A stretch of 44,649 nt of DNA. It comes from Methylococcaceae bacterium (GTDB lineage Bacteria > Pseudomonadota > Gammaproteobacteria > Methylococcales > Methylomonadaceae). Location of the stretch: assembly GCA_014191975.1 (NCBI GenBank), contig BJHG01000008.1, positions 1 through 44,649 on the forward strand, read 5' to 3'. A model generated the notes under the pieces. It was not told where the DNA came from. It did no database searches and saw only the letters and a list, made by a program, of their open reading frames with translations. Positions within the stretch are counted from its first letter, which is position 1. Every line of letters starts with the position of its first letter. A program made the translations under genes and the position numbers. This document shows, piece by piece, positions 22,765 to 31,981 of the stretch.

Positions 22765-24549
22765 TCAATCAATAAAAGAACGGGTTTTTTGTGTGCCAAT
22801 AAATAAGTCATTACTGACCGTTTCAATCAATTTTATCCACGTTAGTGAACGCTCACATTCAGGCGAATAGGGCGGTTCTTTGCAAATACTCAATTTACCA
22901 TTTTTAAGTTCATCAAAATGTAAACCCGTTAAGGGTCGGATAATTGTATCGCTTGGCGTTGCAGTGAAATCCATAATCGTTTTTTGATTCAAATGTAGTA
23001 AATTCAAAATTAATTTTGGGACTTGATAAAGTGGCAAATTACCGACTTTCAATGCACCTTTTTTGCCATCAATAATCAATAATGGCGTACTAATGTAAGA
23101 TTTAAACATAGCATCAGAAAAATCCCCGCGATTACTCGTTAAAAATCCCGACTCAACATAACCCGCGAAATTTTCGCCTAAAAATGGCAAATGATCACCA
23201 AACGCTACGATAACGCCATTCGGATCTTTTGCTTGTAGATTTTTTAGAAAATCGGCGAATTCTTGCGATTTATAAAATGTTGTATTTGCGTAAGCGGTGA
23301 CTTCTTCGACCTTAGAATTGCTAGTAATTAATGGGGGGCGGCTTTTATTTAATGGATAATCCCAATGCCCAAAATAGGTGACGATATAATCAAGAATTGG
23401 TTGATCTGATTCTAACGTGTCAGAAATTTTGCTTAAAACTTGACGGTATAACGAACTATCACCCAAAAATTCACGGTTAATATCGTCTAAATCAAAATCT
23501 TTTTTCGACCAATACGTTTGAAAACCAACACGATGATACGCATTTATACGATTCCAAAACACAGGGATATTTGGATGTGAAACGACCGTTTTATAACTTT
23601 TTTGTGCCAATAAATTTGGCAAACATGGCACTTCATTCAATAATTGCCGTTCAAATTTCACTGTGTTTTTCGTTACGGGAAAGCCACATAACACTTCAAA
23701 TTCTGAATTTGCCGTCATTCCTGCAAAAACAGGAACAAGCGCAGTTGAATTATTGGCACTGTTCCAAATTTTACGAAAATCATCGGACAACGGATTTTTT
23801 TTAAATTTTACTTTCGTAAGATTATTCGCATCCCAAAAAGATTCTAATAACACAATATGTACGTTGCGTGGTGTGAAGTTTTCAAATGTATTTGCTTCGG
23901 ATTGTTGGCTCAGTAATTGTTGCGCAGCACGTTTCGCTTCGTCTTCATCGGGTGCATTGTCCGCTAATAAAAAATAACGCGCCCCTTCAACTAATGTATG
24001 AATTGTTGCACCTTGCCAAACATAATTTGCGCGTTGATTCCAAGGCATTGTGCCAATATATGTGTCAATTGGTTCAACAATTAAATTCGGTTGATACACT
24101 ATTGTCATTGTTAATAATCCCGCAAAAACCCCACTAATATAATTGTGCATGCGGCGCAATCTAAAATTAAAAACAAGCAAACTTCCTAGTGCAACTAATG
24201 GCAACGCTAACGCAAAAAATTTCCAACCGCTTAAAATCAGTAACAACGAATGCAAGGCAAAAATGTCATCAGGCATTAAAGGACCACCGAAGAACGCGAT
24301 TTTAATCGGGTTTCCTAAATATAAAAGGCCCATAATTAGCGCATGTAAAATCAAAAAAATCCAAACGCGCCGCGACAATGTGTACAAAATATATGCGAAT
24401 ATCAATTGAGCAAAATAATCGAGCGGCATTGATGTGAATTCAATTTCAACATCAAATTGCCATGCGCTAATTAAGCAGTAAAATGCATAAAAAAATGCGG
24501 TAGAATAAATAGGCAACAATGGTGAGTAAAGAATTCTTTTTAATTTCAT
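22765..24549 (-). CDS. LtaS-like membrane sulfatase-family transferase
   Basis: A 594-aa protein. Residues 1-170 hold about five transmembrane helices. The rest is an extracytoplasmic alkaline-phosphatase/sulfatase-fold domain of the LtaS/OpgB type. Metal and active-site features are VHIVLLESFWD, the nucleophile region AGMTANSEFEVLCGFP, TYFGHWDYPL and VIVAFGDHLPFLGENF. Relatives add glycerol phosphate or phosphoethanolamine to glycans or lipids. In Gram-negatives likely substrates are periplasmic glucans or LPS, but this cannot be fixed from sequence. Its start overlaps the rimI stop by one base, forming a two-gene minus-strand unit. Confidence 0.8.
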   Translation of the reverse strand: MKLKRILYSPLLPIYSTAFFYAFYCLISAWQFDVEIEFTSMPLDYFAQLIFAYILYTLSRRVWIFLILHALIMGLLYLGNPIKIAFFGGPLMPDDIFALHSLLLILSGWKFFALALPLVALGSLLVFNFRLRRMHNYISGVFAGLLTMTIVYQPNLIVEPIDTYIGTMPWNQRANYVWQGATIHTLVEGARYFLLADNAPDEDEAKRAAQQLLSQQSEANTFENFTPRNVHIVLLESFWDANNLTKVKFKKNPLSDDFRKIWNSANNSTALVPVFAGMTANSEFEVLCGFPVTKNTVKFERQLLNEVPCLPNLLAQKSYKTVVSHPNIPVFWNRINAYHRVGFQTYWSKKDFDLDDINREFLGDSSLYRQVLSKISDTLESDQPILDYIVTYFGHWDYPLNKSRPPLITSNSKVEEVTAYANTTFYKSQEFADFLKNLQAKDPNGVIVAFGDHLPFLGENFAGYVESGFLTSNRGDFSDAMFKSYISTPLLIIDGKKGALKVGNLPLYQVPKLILNLLHLNQKTIMDFTATPSDTIIRPLTGLHFDELKNGKLSICKEPPYSPECERSLTWIKLIETVSNDLFIGTQKTRSFID

Positions 24550-25088
24550 TAAATTAATGCCAATGCAAACATTAAACCATCTTCACGCCCACCAACTGCT
24601 TCATAATAATTTTTACGCACACCAATTTCGTTAAAGCCCATATTTTCGTATAGTGCGATGGCGTTAATATTTGATGGTCGCACTTCTAAAAACATCATTT
24701 CTGCTTTCTTGCTTGCAATAGAAATTAAATGTTCCAATAATTTTCTGCCGATACCTTGTTTTTTTTCTTTTGGTGAAACACATAAATTTAAAATATGTGA
24801 CTCACCCACTGCCATTGACATGATGCAGTAACCCAAAATATCGTCACCTAATTCACATACCCAACAGTCGTAACCGGTATTTAAGCAATCTTTGAAAATA
24901 TCTTCGGCCCACGGAAATGTGTAACTGGATTTTTCAATTGCAACGACTTGTACTAAATCGGTAGGGTTCATTTTTCGTAAGCGCATCAAATCTTTGCGGC
25001 TCACAGAATCAGGGAAAACTTTGGCATAAAACTCCACATCAGCATCGTAAATTATAAAATCTTTTAATCGGTCAAACAGTCCACGCAT
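24549..25088 (-). CDS. rimI: RimI-type ribosomal protein alanine N-acetyltransferase with N-terminal extension
   Basis: RimI acetylates the N-terminus of ribosomal protein S18. The GNAT domain begins near residue 40 (MNPTDLVQVVAIEKSSYTFPWAEDIF). The acetyl-CoA loop is KKQGIGRKLLEHL, and the substrate side is EVRPSNINAIALYENMGF. The total is 179 aa against the usual ~150. The first ~39 residues (MRGLFDRLKDFIIYDADVEF...) are extra. A TGAGA ribosome site precedes the 25088 start and none is evident before Met40, so the long form is kept. The N-terminal part is unrecognised. Confidence 0.85.
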   Translation of the reverse strand: MRGLFDRLKDFIIYDADVEFYAKVFPDSVSRKDLMRLRKMNPTDLVQVVAIEKSSYTFPWAEDIFKDCLNTGYDCWVCELGDDILGYCIMSMAVGESHILNLCVSPKEKKQGIGRKLLEHLISIASKKAEMMFLEVRPSNINAIALYENMGFNEIGVRKNYYEAVGGREDGLMFALALI

Positions 25089-25130
25089 TTTTAATTCTCA
25101 CATGAAAATTAGTCACAGTAATTTATAAGA

Positions 25131-25286
25131 GCGTGTTTTAAAAGTCCGATAGCCCAAAAAATCTCGATTTATCCAGTCTGCTTTTGTTTAAAATATGACG
25201 GATTTTGCCAAATTCGTTTTTTAAAGTTTAAATAATCACGCTTGAGATTACGCCTATTTTGCGGCTTCAGGACTTTTAAAACACGC
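25131..25286. mobile_element. 156-bp MITE-like element with 17-bp perfect terminal inverted repeats
   Basis: GCGTGTTTTAAAAGTCC (25131-25147) is exactly inverted as GGACTTTTAAAACACGC (25270-25286). The match extends outward with one mismatch (AGA/ACT). The interior is AT-rich and has no open reading frame. The size, inverted ends and lack of coding suggest a non-autonomous miniature transposable element mobilised by an IS elsewhere in the genome. No clear target duplication is visible at the edges. It lies between rimI and metK, in a 404-base gene-free stretch. Confidence 0.7.
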
Positions 25287-25433
25287 ACTAAGGTAATAAT
25301 CATGTCATATTGTCGCATTAAAACAGGGCTGTTCAAAAATAAAGACAACTGATCTGATAATAATCATGTTGGTTTAAAATGAAAAATCAAAATGTTATGA
25401 TTAGTACGTTTTCGGTAATTACAATCAATCCAT

Positions 25434-25459
25434 AAAAGCTACGTGATTGGCGGCTTTTT
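25434..25459 (+). terminator. terminator-like hairpin in the metK leader
   Basis: AAAAGC (25434-25439) pairs with GCTTTT (25453-25458) and is followed by a short T-rich stretch, 34 bases before metK. It may end upstream transcription or act as an attenuator. The rest of 25287-25492 is AT-rich, and I recognise no riboswitch class in it. Confidence 0.4.
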
Positions 25460-25492
25460 GTTATTTAAGTTTTATTTTAGGAAGGTAAAAAA

Positions 25493-26653
25493 GTGAGTAA
25501 AGATTTCATTTTTACATCAGAATCTGTTTCAGAAGGTCACCCTGACAAATTAGCGGATCAAATTTCGGATGCCGTATTAGATGCAATTTTAGCGCAAGAC
25601 CCCAAAGCTCGTGTGGCATGCGAAACATTAGTCAAAACGGGAATGGTCATTTTAGCGGGTGAAATCACCACCGATGCGTGGGTCGATACCGAAGCATTAG
25701 TGCGTAAAGTCGTTTGTGAAATCGGTTATGATAACGGCGAAGTCGGTTTTGATGGCAATAGCTGTGCTGTTTTGAATGCAATTGGCAAACAATCTGCTGA
25801 CATTGCGATGGGCGTTGATGAAGATGCAGCGCATGAACAAGGTGCAGGCGACCAAGGATTAATGTTTGGCTATGCCACTAATGAAACAGACGTTTTCATG
25901 CCAGCACCAATCACTTATTCGCATTTATTGGTCAAGCGTCAAGCAGAGTTGCGTAAAAATGGCACATTGTCATGGTTACGTCCAGACGCAAAAAGTCAGA
26001 TTACGTTCCGTTATGAAAATAATAAACCCGTAGCGATTGATGCTGTGGTTTTATCAACGCAACATTCACCTGAAATTGGCGCGAAAGATTTATACGAAGC
26101 GGTGATGGACAGCATTATTCTGCACGTTTTACCAAAAGAATGGTTGCACAAAGATACAAAATATTTTATCAATCCAACGGGTCAATTTACCATCGGTGGT
26201 CCTGTAGGTGATTGCGGTTTAACAGGTCGTAAAATTATTGTTGATACTTACGGCGGTATGGCGCGTCACGGTGGCGGTGCATTTTCTGGCAAAGATCCTT
26301 CAAAAGTTGATCGTTCAGCGACTTATATGGCGCGTTATGTCGCGAAAAATATTGTTGCAGCAGGTTTGGCGGATCGTTGTGAAATCCAAGTTTCTTACGC
26401 AATCGGTGTGGCAGAGCCGACTTCGATTAGCGTTGAGACATTTGGTACTGGGAAACTAAGCGAAAATCGTTTAGTTGAAATTGTTCGTGATGTTTTTGAT
26501 ATGCGTCCAAAAGGTTTAATTGCACAATTGGATTTACTGAAACCCATTTACCAAACAACCGCCGCTTATGGGCATTTTGGTCGTACGGAAGATACTTTTA
26601 GTTGGGAAAAAACAGACAAAGTTGATGCGTTAAAATTCGCAGCAGGCATTTAA
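25493..26653 (+). CDS. metK: S-adenosylmethionine synthetase
   Basis: MetK makes SAM from methionine and ATP. The 386-aa protein has the ATP-binding [27 protein letters not shown], the P-loop-like [17 protein letters not shown], and TAAYGHFGR near the C-terminus. It starts at GTG 25493, 7 bases after a strong AGGAAGG. ahcY lies 500 bases downstream, making a SAM-cycle group interrupted by a YbjN-like gene. Confidence 0.98.
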   Translation: MSKDFIFTSESVSEGHPDKLADQISDAVLDAILAQDPKARVACETLVKTGMVILAGEITTDAWVDTEALVRKVVCEIGYDNGEVGFDGNSCAVLNAIGKQSADIAMGVDEDAAHEQGAGDQGLMFGYATNETDVFMPAPITYSHLLVKRQAELRKNGTLSWLRPDAKSQITFRYENNKPVAIDAVVLSTQHSPEIGAKDLYEAVMDSIILHVLPKEWLHKDTKYFINPTGQFTIGGPVGDCGLTGRKIIVDTYGGMARHGGGAFSGKDPSKVDRSATYMARYVAKNIVAAGLADRCEIQVSYAIGVAEPTSISVETFGTGKLSENRLVEIVRDVFDMRPKGLIAQLDLLKPIYQTTAAYGHFGRTEDTFSWEKTDKVDALKFAAGI

Positions 26654-26657
26654 ATTT

Positions 26658-27134
26658 ATGGCTAAAGATAAGCCAACGATTCCTGCTAACAAAGTGCCTT
26701 CAAAAAAATGGGTACATTTACAGGAAAACGATGTAACAACTGAAAAGTTGAAAGATGTTTTTGACCATCTTTCATGTAAAACCTTTATAGAAGACGATGA
26801 GTTGTACCTTGATATTGATGAAATCAATACACTAATTTTGGTTTCTATCAATTATGGTGACAAGTACATTTCGTTTTCATGTGTTTTTGATGTCAGTAAA
26901 ACAGTGCCATTTCTAACAAAAACGTTGATTATTAACGAGGTTAATAATTCTATTCCATTTATCAAATTCACTGTTCCAGCCGAAGATGCGTTTAATGACT
27001 GTATTTACAGTGTTTCTGATTTAGGTTTTATTGGTGGTGTATCCGTAATTGAGTTAGAAAGAGCTGCAAACTCTTTTATTGCGGCATTGAAAATTGCACT
27101 TACAGATTCTGAGTTACACAAATTAAACGGTTAA
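26658..27134 (+). CDS. YbjN-domain-like protein
   Basis: A 158-aa cytoplasmic protein without a signal peptide. Residues ~40-150 follow the YbjN/type III secretion chaperone-like pattern: [22 protein letters not shown], a second beta-layer [10 protein letters not shown], then [17 protein letters not shown], and a C-terminal helix [20 protein letters not shown]. YbjN proteins are linked to stress tolerance and motility, without a known enzyme activity. It lies 4 bases after metK and 19 before ahcY, so it is in their operon. A link to the SAM cycle is possible but unproven. Confidence 0.65.
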   Translation: MAKDKPTIPANKVPSKKWVHLQENDVTTEKLKDVFDHLSCKTFIEDDELYLDIDEINTLILVSINYGDKYISFSCVFDVSKTVPFLTKTLIINEVNNSIPFIKFTVPAEDAFNDCIYSVSDLGFIGGVSVIELERAANSFIAALKIALTDSELHKLNG

Positions 27135-27153
27135 AATAACCGAGGAAAATAAA

Positions 27154-28446
27154 ATGAGTTTTACTGATTACAAAATTGCTGATATTTCATTGGCACAATG
27201 GGGACGTAAAGAAATCAACATTGCAGAAACTGAAATGCCTGGTTTGATGGCGTTACGTGCAGAATTTGGCGCGGTGCAACCGTTGAAAGATGCTCGCATT
27301 GCGGGTTGTTTACATATGACAATTCAAACAGCAGTTTTGATTGAAACCTTAATAGCTTTAGGCGCCACGGTTCGTTGGTCTTCATGTAATATTTTCTCAA
27401 CTCAGGATCACGCGGCTGCAGCAATGGCAGCGGCTGGAATTCCTGTTTTTGCGTGGAAGGGTGAAACTGAAACCGAGGCTGAATGGTGTATTGAACAAAC
27501 AATTGTTAGTGCTGACGGTTGGAAGCCTAATATGATTTTGGATGATGGTGGCGATTTAACTACCGTGATGCACGAAAAATTTCCTGAAATGATGGCTGAT
27601 GTTAAAGGTTTGTCAGAAGAAACAACGACAGGCGTTTTACGTTTGTACGAAATGGTAAAAAAAGGCACGTTGAAAGTTCCCGCATTTAACGTGAATGATT
27701 CGGTTACAAAATCAAAATTCGACAATTTATACGGTTGCCGTGAGTCACTTGTTGACGGTATTAAACGCGCTACAGACGTTATGATTGCAGGAAAAATCGC
27801 AGTAGTTGCAGGTTATGGTGACGTAGGTAAAGGTTCCGCTCAATCATTACGTGGTTTGGGTGCGACAGTTTTAATCACTGAAATCGACCCGATTTGTGCG
27901 TTACAAGCCGCGATGGAAGGGTATCGTGTTGTCACAATGGAAGAAGCTGCCCCGATTGCGAACATTTTTGTCACCGCGACAGGTAATTTCAACATCATTC
28001 GTCATGAGCATTTATTGGCAATGCGTGATCAAGCGATTGTGTGCAATATTGGGCATTTTGATGCTGAAATCGAAATCTCGTCATTGCGTCAATACACTTG
28101 GGAAAACATCAAACCACAAGTTGATCATGTTATTTTCCCAGACGGAAAGCGCATTATTATTTTGGCGGAAGGTCGTTTGGTGAATTTAGGTTGTGGGACA
28201 GGTCATCCTAGTTTTGTAATGTCTAATTCATTTTGTAACCAAGTTTTAGCGCAGCTGGAATTGTGGGAAAACGCTTCAAGCTATGAAAACAAAGTCTACA
28301 TTTTACCAAAAAAATTAGATGAAAAAGTGGCGCGTGCCCATTTGGCACAAATTGGCGTGAAATTAACTGAATTAACCGATGAACAAGCGGCTTACATTAG
28401 TGTGCCAGTTGAAGGGCCTTATAAACCTGATCATTATCGTTACTAA
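27154..28446 (+). CDS. ahcY: S-adenosylhomocysteine hydrolase
   Basis: AhcY splits S-adenosylhomocysteine to adenosine and homocysteine, removing the methyltransferase inhibitor. The 430-aa protein shows the substrate-side motifs [32 protein letters not shown] and [21 protein letters not shown]. The NAD-binding [18 protein letters not shown] is present, as is the C-terminal Lys-Tyr end (YKPDHYRY). RBS GAGGA precedes ATG 27154. The gap of 19 bases leaves no room for an SAH riboswitch directly upstream. Confidence 0.98.
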   Translation: MSFTDYKIADISLAQWGRKEINIAETEMPGLMALRAEFGAVQPLKDARIAGCLHMTIQTAVLIETLIALGATVRWSSCNIFSTQDHAAAAMAAAGIPVFAWKGETETEAEWCIEQTIVSADGWKPNMILDDGGDLTTVMHEKFPEMMADVKGLSEETTTGVLRLYEMVKKGTLKVPAFNVNDSVTKSKFDNLYGCRESLVDGIKRATDVMIAGKIAVVAGYGDVGKGSAQSLRGLGATVLITEIDPICALQAAMEGYRVVTMEEAAPIANIFVTATGNFNIIRHEHLLAMRDQAIVCNIGHFDAEIEISSLRQYTWENIKPQVDHVIFPDGKRIIILAEGRLVNLGCGTGHPSFVMSNSFCNQVLAQLELWENASSYENKVYILPKKLDEKVARAHLAQIGVKLTELTDEQAAYISVPVEGPYKPDHYRY

Positions 28447-28455
28447 GCATTAAAA

Positions 28456-28490
28456 AATTCCCACGTGCATTGCTTGCGTGGGAATTCTTT
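28456..28490 (+). terminator. terminator after ahcY
   Basis: AATTCCCACG (28456-28465) pairs with CGTGGGAATT (28477-28486) around an 11-base loop and is followed by CTTTCC. It has a strong stem and a weak T-run. Confidence 0.75.
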
Positions 28491-28511
28491 CCAGCCTAAA
28501 AACAATTAAAA

Positions 28512-29966
28512 ATGCTTAAAAAACTTCTTTCACAAACTGCAATTTATGGTTTAAGTAGCATTTTTGGACGCTTCTTAAATTATCTTCTCGTACCACTTTA
28601 CACTTACTATTTCACTGCTTCAGAATACGGCGTTGTATCTGAGTTTTATGCGTATTCAGGCTTTTTATCGGTATTTTTATTATTCGGATTTGAAACAGGT
28701 TATTTCCGATTTCGTAGCTGCAATAAAAGAGCGTATTCAACTGCGTTAAGTTTTATTTTGTTGCTAAATCTCAGCATTTTTACACTACTCATAACTTTAA
28801 ATAACACGATTTCTAGTGCGTTAAATTACGCCAATCATTCCGAATATATTTGTTATTTCGTGTTAATTCTTACATTTGATGCAATTGCCGCATTGCCATT
28901 TGCAAAGCTTCGCGCGGAAAATAGGGCGTTGTATTTCGCGAGTATTAAAATTTTCGAAATTTTACTGACGGTGGCATTGAGCTTGTTTTTCATTGTGTTG
29001 TGTCCAAAATTACAAACACAAAATATTTCATGGTTACATTACGTTTATTCTCCAGAAATTGGTGTTGGTTATATCTTTTTGGCAAATTTAATTGCAAGTG
29101 GCAGTAAATTCTTATTTTTAATACCGCAATTGAACGGCTTATCGGGAGGTTTTGATTGGCAACTTTTCAAAAAAATGGCGCGATATTCGTTGCCGATTGT
29201 GGTGATTGGTTTTGCAGGCATTATCAACGAAATGCTTGATCGTACGCTGTTGAAATATCTTTTACCTTACGATACCGCAACAAATTTAGCGCAATTAGGA
29301 ATTTATAGCGCGTGTTACAAGTTGTCGATTTTGATGACGTTATTTATCCAAGCATTTCGGTATGCCGCTGAACCGTTCTTTTTTTCGTATGCGAAAAATA
29401 GCGATGCAAAATTAATTTATGCGCGAGTGCTGCATTATTTCAGTATTTTTTGTATTTTTATCTTTTTACTCGTTACATTGTATTTGGACTTTTTTAAATA
29501 CTTTATCGGAGAAGAATTCCGAGCTGGTTTACATATTGTGCCAATTTTATTGATGGCGAATTTGTTTTTAGGGCTTTATATCAATTTGTCAATTTGGTAC
29601 AAACTCAGTGATAGGACTTTGATGGGTGCTGGGGTTTCTTTATTTGGTGCGGGCTTGACGATTATGTTGAATTTTTATTGGATTCCAAAATTTGGTTACA
29701 CTGGTTCAGCTTATGCAACGTTAGTCTGTTATGCGGCAATGGCATTTTTGTCATATTTTTTAGGGCAAAAATTTTATCGAGTTGATTATGATGTCAAAAG
29801 TGCTTTAGGTTATTTGCTGTTAGGTGTCAGTTTGTATGTTATGAATGTTCAATTACAACCGTTATTAAATTGGAGGTTTGGAATTTTATCCACCGACTTA
29901 ATGGCATTGTATTTGCTAATTATCATGCTTTTTGAGCACAAATTGTTTATCAATTCAAAAGTTTGA
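28512..29966 (+). CDS. Wzx-like polysaccharide/lipid-linked oligosaccharide flippase
   Basis: A 484-aa integral membrane protein of the MOP (polysaccharide transport) superfamily with about 12-14 helices. The N-terminus LLSQTAIYGLSSIFGRFLNYLLVPLYTYYF and YGVVSEFYAYSGFLSVF are typical of flippases that move undecaprenyl-linked sugars across the inner membrane. It stands alone: no glycosyltransferase, polymerase or O-antigen gene is adjacent. The substrate cannot be inferred. It lies between the ahcY terminator and the rpsB promoter. Confidence 0.85.
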   Translation: MLKKLLSQTAIYGLSSIFGRFLNYLLVPLYTYYFTASEYGVVSEFYAYSGFLSVFLLFGFETGYFRFRSCNKRAYSTALSFILLLNLSIFTLLITLNNTISSALNYANHSEYICYFVLILTFDAIAALPFAKLRAENRALYFASIKIFEILLTVALSLFFIVLCPKLQTQNISWLHYVYSPEIGVGYIFLANLIASGSKFLFLIPQLNGLSGGFDWQLFKKMARYSLPIVVIGFAGIINEMLDRTLLKYLLPYDTATNLAQLGIYSACYKLSILMTLFIQAFRYAAEPFFFSYAKNSDAKLIYARVLHYFSIFCIFIFLLVTLYLDFFKYFIGEEFRAGLHIVPILLMANLFLGLYINLSIWYKLSDRTLMGAGVSLFGAGLTIMLNFYWIPKFGYTGSAYATLVCYAAMAFLSYFLGQKFYRVDYDVKSALGYLLLGVSLYVMNVQLQPLLNWRFGILSTDLMALYLLIIMLFEHKLFINSKV

Positions 29967-29982
29967 TATTTATGGCTTAACC

Positions 29983-30011
29983 TTGTTGAAAAACACGAAT
30001 CATGGTATAAA
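29983..30011 (+). promoter_or_regulatory. rpsB promoter
   Basis: TTGTTG (29983-29988), a 17-base spacer, and an extended -10 TGG-TATAAA (30003-30011) lie 144 bases before rpsB. The position fits a strong ribosomal-protein promoter with a long leader. Confidence 0.55.
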
Positions 30012-30018
30012 TTCGAGT

Positions 30019-30154
30019 TCATTTTAGTAACAATCCTCACGTTTATCGTCACGTTTAAAAGGGTGCTTTGTGTGAATTCACAAGTTTTTTAAGCGGGGTA
30101 AACGGTGGCGTAACCCAATGGGACAGCCGGTCCCAAATTCTTTAGGAGAAAAAA
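30019..30154 (+). promoter_or_regulatory. rpsB 5' leader, probable S2 autoregulatory RNA
   Basis: The ~135-base untranslated leader contains a palindromic hairpin (TGTGAATTCACA, about 30071-30082) and a GC-rich segment GCGGGGTAAACGGTGGCGTA. A 6-bp stem TGGGAC/GTCCCA (30119-30124 with 30130-30135) lies just before the RBS TTTAGGAG. In gammaproteobacteria rpsB-tsf is autoregulated by S2 through a conserved leader. The match here is by position and hairpin layout, not by covariance. Confidence 0.5.
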
Positions 30155-30901
30155 ATGGCAGCAGTAACTATGCGTGAAATGCTTGAAGCGGGCGTACATT
30201 TTGGACATCAAACCCGTTATTGGAATCCAAAAATGGCGAACTATTTATTTGGTTCACGTAGCAAAATCCATATCATCAATTTGGATAAAACACTTCCTCT
30301 GTTCAATGACGCAATGAACTATTTAGGTCAAATGTCAGCAAATAAAGGCACTGTTTTATTCGTTGGTACAAAAAAAGCAGCACGTAAAGTCGTAGCAGAA
30401 CAAGCGACATTATGTGGAATGCCTTACGTTAATCACCGTTGGTTAGGTGGTATGTTGACGAACTTCAAAACGATTAAAAAATCTATTTCACGGTTGAAAG
30501 AACTTGAAGCAATGAAAGCTGATGGCTCAATGCACCAACGTTTTGGCAAAAAAGAAGCGTTAGGTATGGAACGTGAATTAGAAAAATTAGAACGCAGTTT
30601 AGGCGGCATTAAAGACATGAAAGGCGTACCAGACGTAATTTTCGTGTTAGATGTTGGTTACGAAAAAAATGCGATTGCTGAAGCAATTAAATTAGGCATT
30701 CCAGTTGTTGGTATTGTCGATTCAAACAATTCACCAGACAACATTGACTACATTATTCCTGGCAATGACGATTCAATTCGTGCGATTAAATTGTATTGCG
30801 AAACCGCAGCTGCAACTGTTATGAATGCAAAAAATGCCATTACAGGTTTTTCAGCAAAAGCAGATTCTGACGATTTCGTCGAAGAAAAAACTACAGCATA
30901 A
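30155..30901 (+). CDS. rpsB: 30S ribosomal protein S2
   Basis: S2 is an essential small-subunit protein. The 248-aa sequence is standard: [51 protein letters not shown], and [20 protein letters not shown], with [18 protein letters not shown]. It is followed by tsf after an intercistronic terminator, the universal arrangement. Confidence 0.99.
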   Translation: MAAVTMREMLEAGVHFGHQTRYWNPKMANYLFGSRSKIHIINLDKTLPLFNDAMNYLGQMSANKGTVLFVGTKKAARKVVAEQATLCGMPYVNHRWLGGMLTNFKTIKKSISRLKELEAMKADGSMHQRFGKKEALGMERELEKLERSLGGIKDMKGVPDVIFVLDVGYEKNAIAEAIKLGIPVVGIVDSNNSPDNIDYIIPGNDDSIRAIKLYCETAAATVMNAKNAITGFSAKADSDDFVEEKTTA

Positions 30902-30946
30902 AAATTTTGCATTAGTGCTTTTTATGGCTAATGCGTGAATAACAAG

Positions 30947-30974
30947 AACGCCTCCTTATTTGGGGGCGTTTTTA
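30947..30974 (+). terminator. rpsB-tsf intercistronic terminator/attenuator
   Basis: A 9-bp stem (30947-30955 with 30962-30970, one G-T pair) with a TTATTT loop and a T-run. It probably terminates part of the transcripts so that rpsB is expressed above tsf. A second weaker hairpin (GCATTAG/CTAATGC, 30909-30934) lies just upstream. Confidence 0.75.
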
Positions 30975-31002
30975 CAGTAAATACAGCAAAAGAGAGACAG
31001 AA

Positions 31003-31893
31003 ATGAGTGTAGAAATTAATGCATCAATGGTAAAAGAATTACGTGAGCGCACAGGTTCAGGCATGATGGAATGCAAGCGTGCTTTAGTCGATTCACAAGG
31101 CGACATGGAATTAGCTATTGAAAATATGCGCAAAGCTGGTTTAGCGAAAGCTGACAAAAAATCTAGCACGATTGCGGCGGAAGGTATTATCGGCGTAAAA
31201 GTAAGTGATTGTGGTAAAAATGTAGCGATTGTTGACGTGAATTGCCAAACTGATTTCGTTGCAAAAGCAGAAGACTTTGTCGCTTTTGTGAATAGCGTCG
31301 CACACGCATTATTAAACAACGATGGAATTGAAAACCAAGAGCAATTATTGGCTATGCCATTGGAAGATGGTATTACAGTTGATGAAATTCGTCGTGGCTT
31401 GATTTCAAAATTGGGTGAAAATATTGTGATTCGTCGTTTTGAAAAATACAAAACGGATGGCGGCACAGCGTGTTACTTACACGGCACAAAAATCGGTGTA
31501 ATCGTTGAATTAGCCGTAAATGATGCAGAATTAGGTAAAGACGTTGCAATGCACATTGCGGCTTCAAAACCAACTTGTGTTTCTTCTAAGGACGTTTCAC
31601 AAGAATTGATTGAAAAAGAAAAAGAAATTTTTGCTGCTCAAGCCGCTGAAAGTGGTAAGCCGGCCGAAATCATTGCAAAAATGGTTGAAGGTCGAATCAG
31701 TAAATTCTTAGCCGAAGTAACTTTAAATGGTCAGCCATTTATTAAAGACGACAAAGTAACAGTTGGCAAATTAGCTGAATCTAAAGGCAATAAAGTAATT
31801 CGTTTTAGTCGTTTTGAAGTGGGCGAAGGCATTGAGAAAAAAGAGGAAGATTTTGCTGCTGAAGTAATGGCACAAGTTAATTCAATGAAATAA
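31003..31893 (+). CDS. tsf: Elongation factor Ts
   Basis: EF-Ts exchanges GDP for GTP on EF-Tu. The 296-aa protein has the N-terminal UBA-like part VKELRERTGSGMMECKRAL, the TDFVAKAEDF motif contacting EF-Tu, and HIAASKPTCVSSKDVSQELIEKEKEIF in the core. A coiled-coil and C-terminal module follow. It is second in the rpsB-tsf-pyrH-frr cluster. Confidence 0.98.
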   Translation: MSVEINASMVKELRERTGSGMMECKRALVDSQGDMELAIENMRKAGLAKADKKSSTIAAEGIIGVKVSDCGKNVAIVDVNCQTDFVAKAEDFVAFVNSVAHALLNNDGIENQEQLLAMPLEDGITVDEIRRGLISKLGENIVIRRFEKYKTDGGTACYLHGTKIGVIVELAVNDAELGKDVAMHIAASKPTCVSSKDVSQELIEKEKEIFAAQAAESGKPAEIIAKMVEGRISKFLAEVTLNGQPFIKDDKVTVGKLAESKGNKVIRFSRFEVGEGIEKKEEDFAAEVMAQVNSMK

Positions 31894-31903
31894 AAACTGT
31901 TGT

Positions 31904-31946
31904 TTGTTTCAAGGCGAATTAATTTTGCCTTGAAACAATTAACCTT
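31904..31946 (+). terminator. hairpin terminator between tsf and pyrH
   Basis: A perfect 12-bp stem (TTGTTTCAAGGC, 31904-31915, with 31927-31938) has an 11-base loop and is followed by TTAACCTTT. The tail is weak, so it may be only a partial terminator or an RNA-processing site. Confidence 0.55.
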
Positions 31947-31981
31947 TAATTTTAATAACCTTTCACTAGAGGAATTGTGGC

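Noticed and set aside
27135-27153. SAH riboswitch upstream of ahcY
   Set aside because: Only 19 bases separate ahcY from the preceding gene, which is too short for the element.
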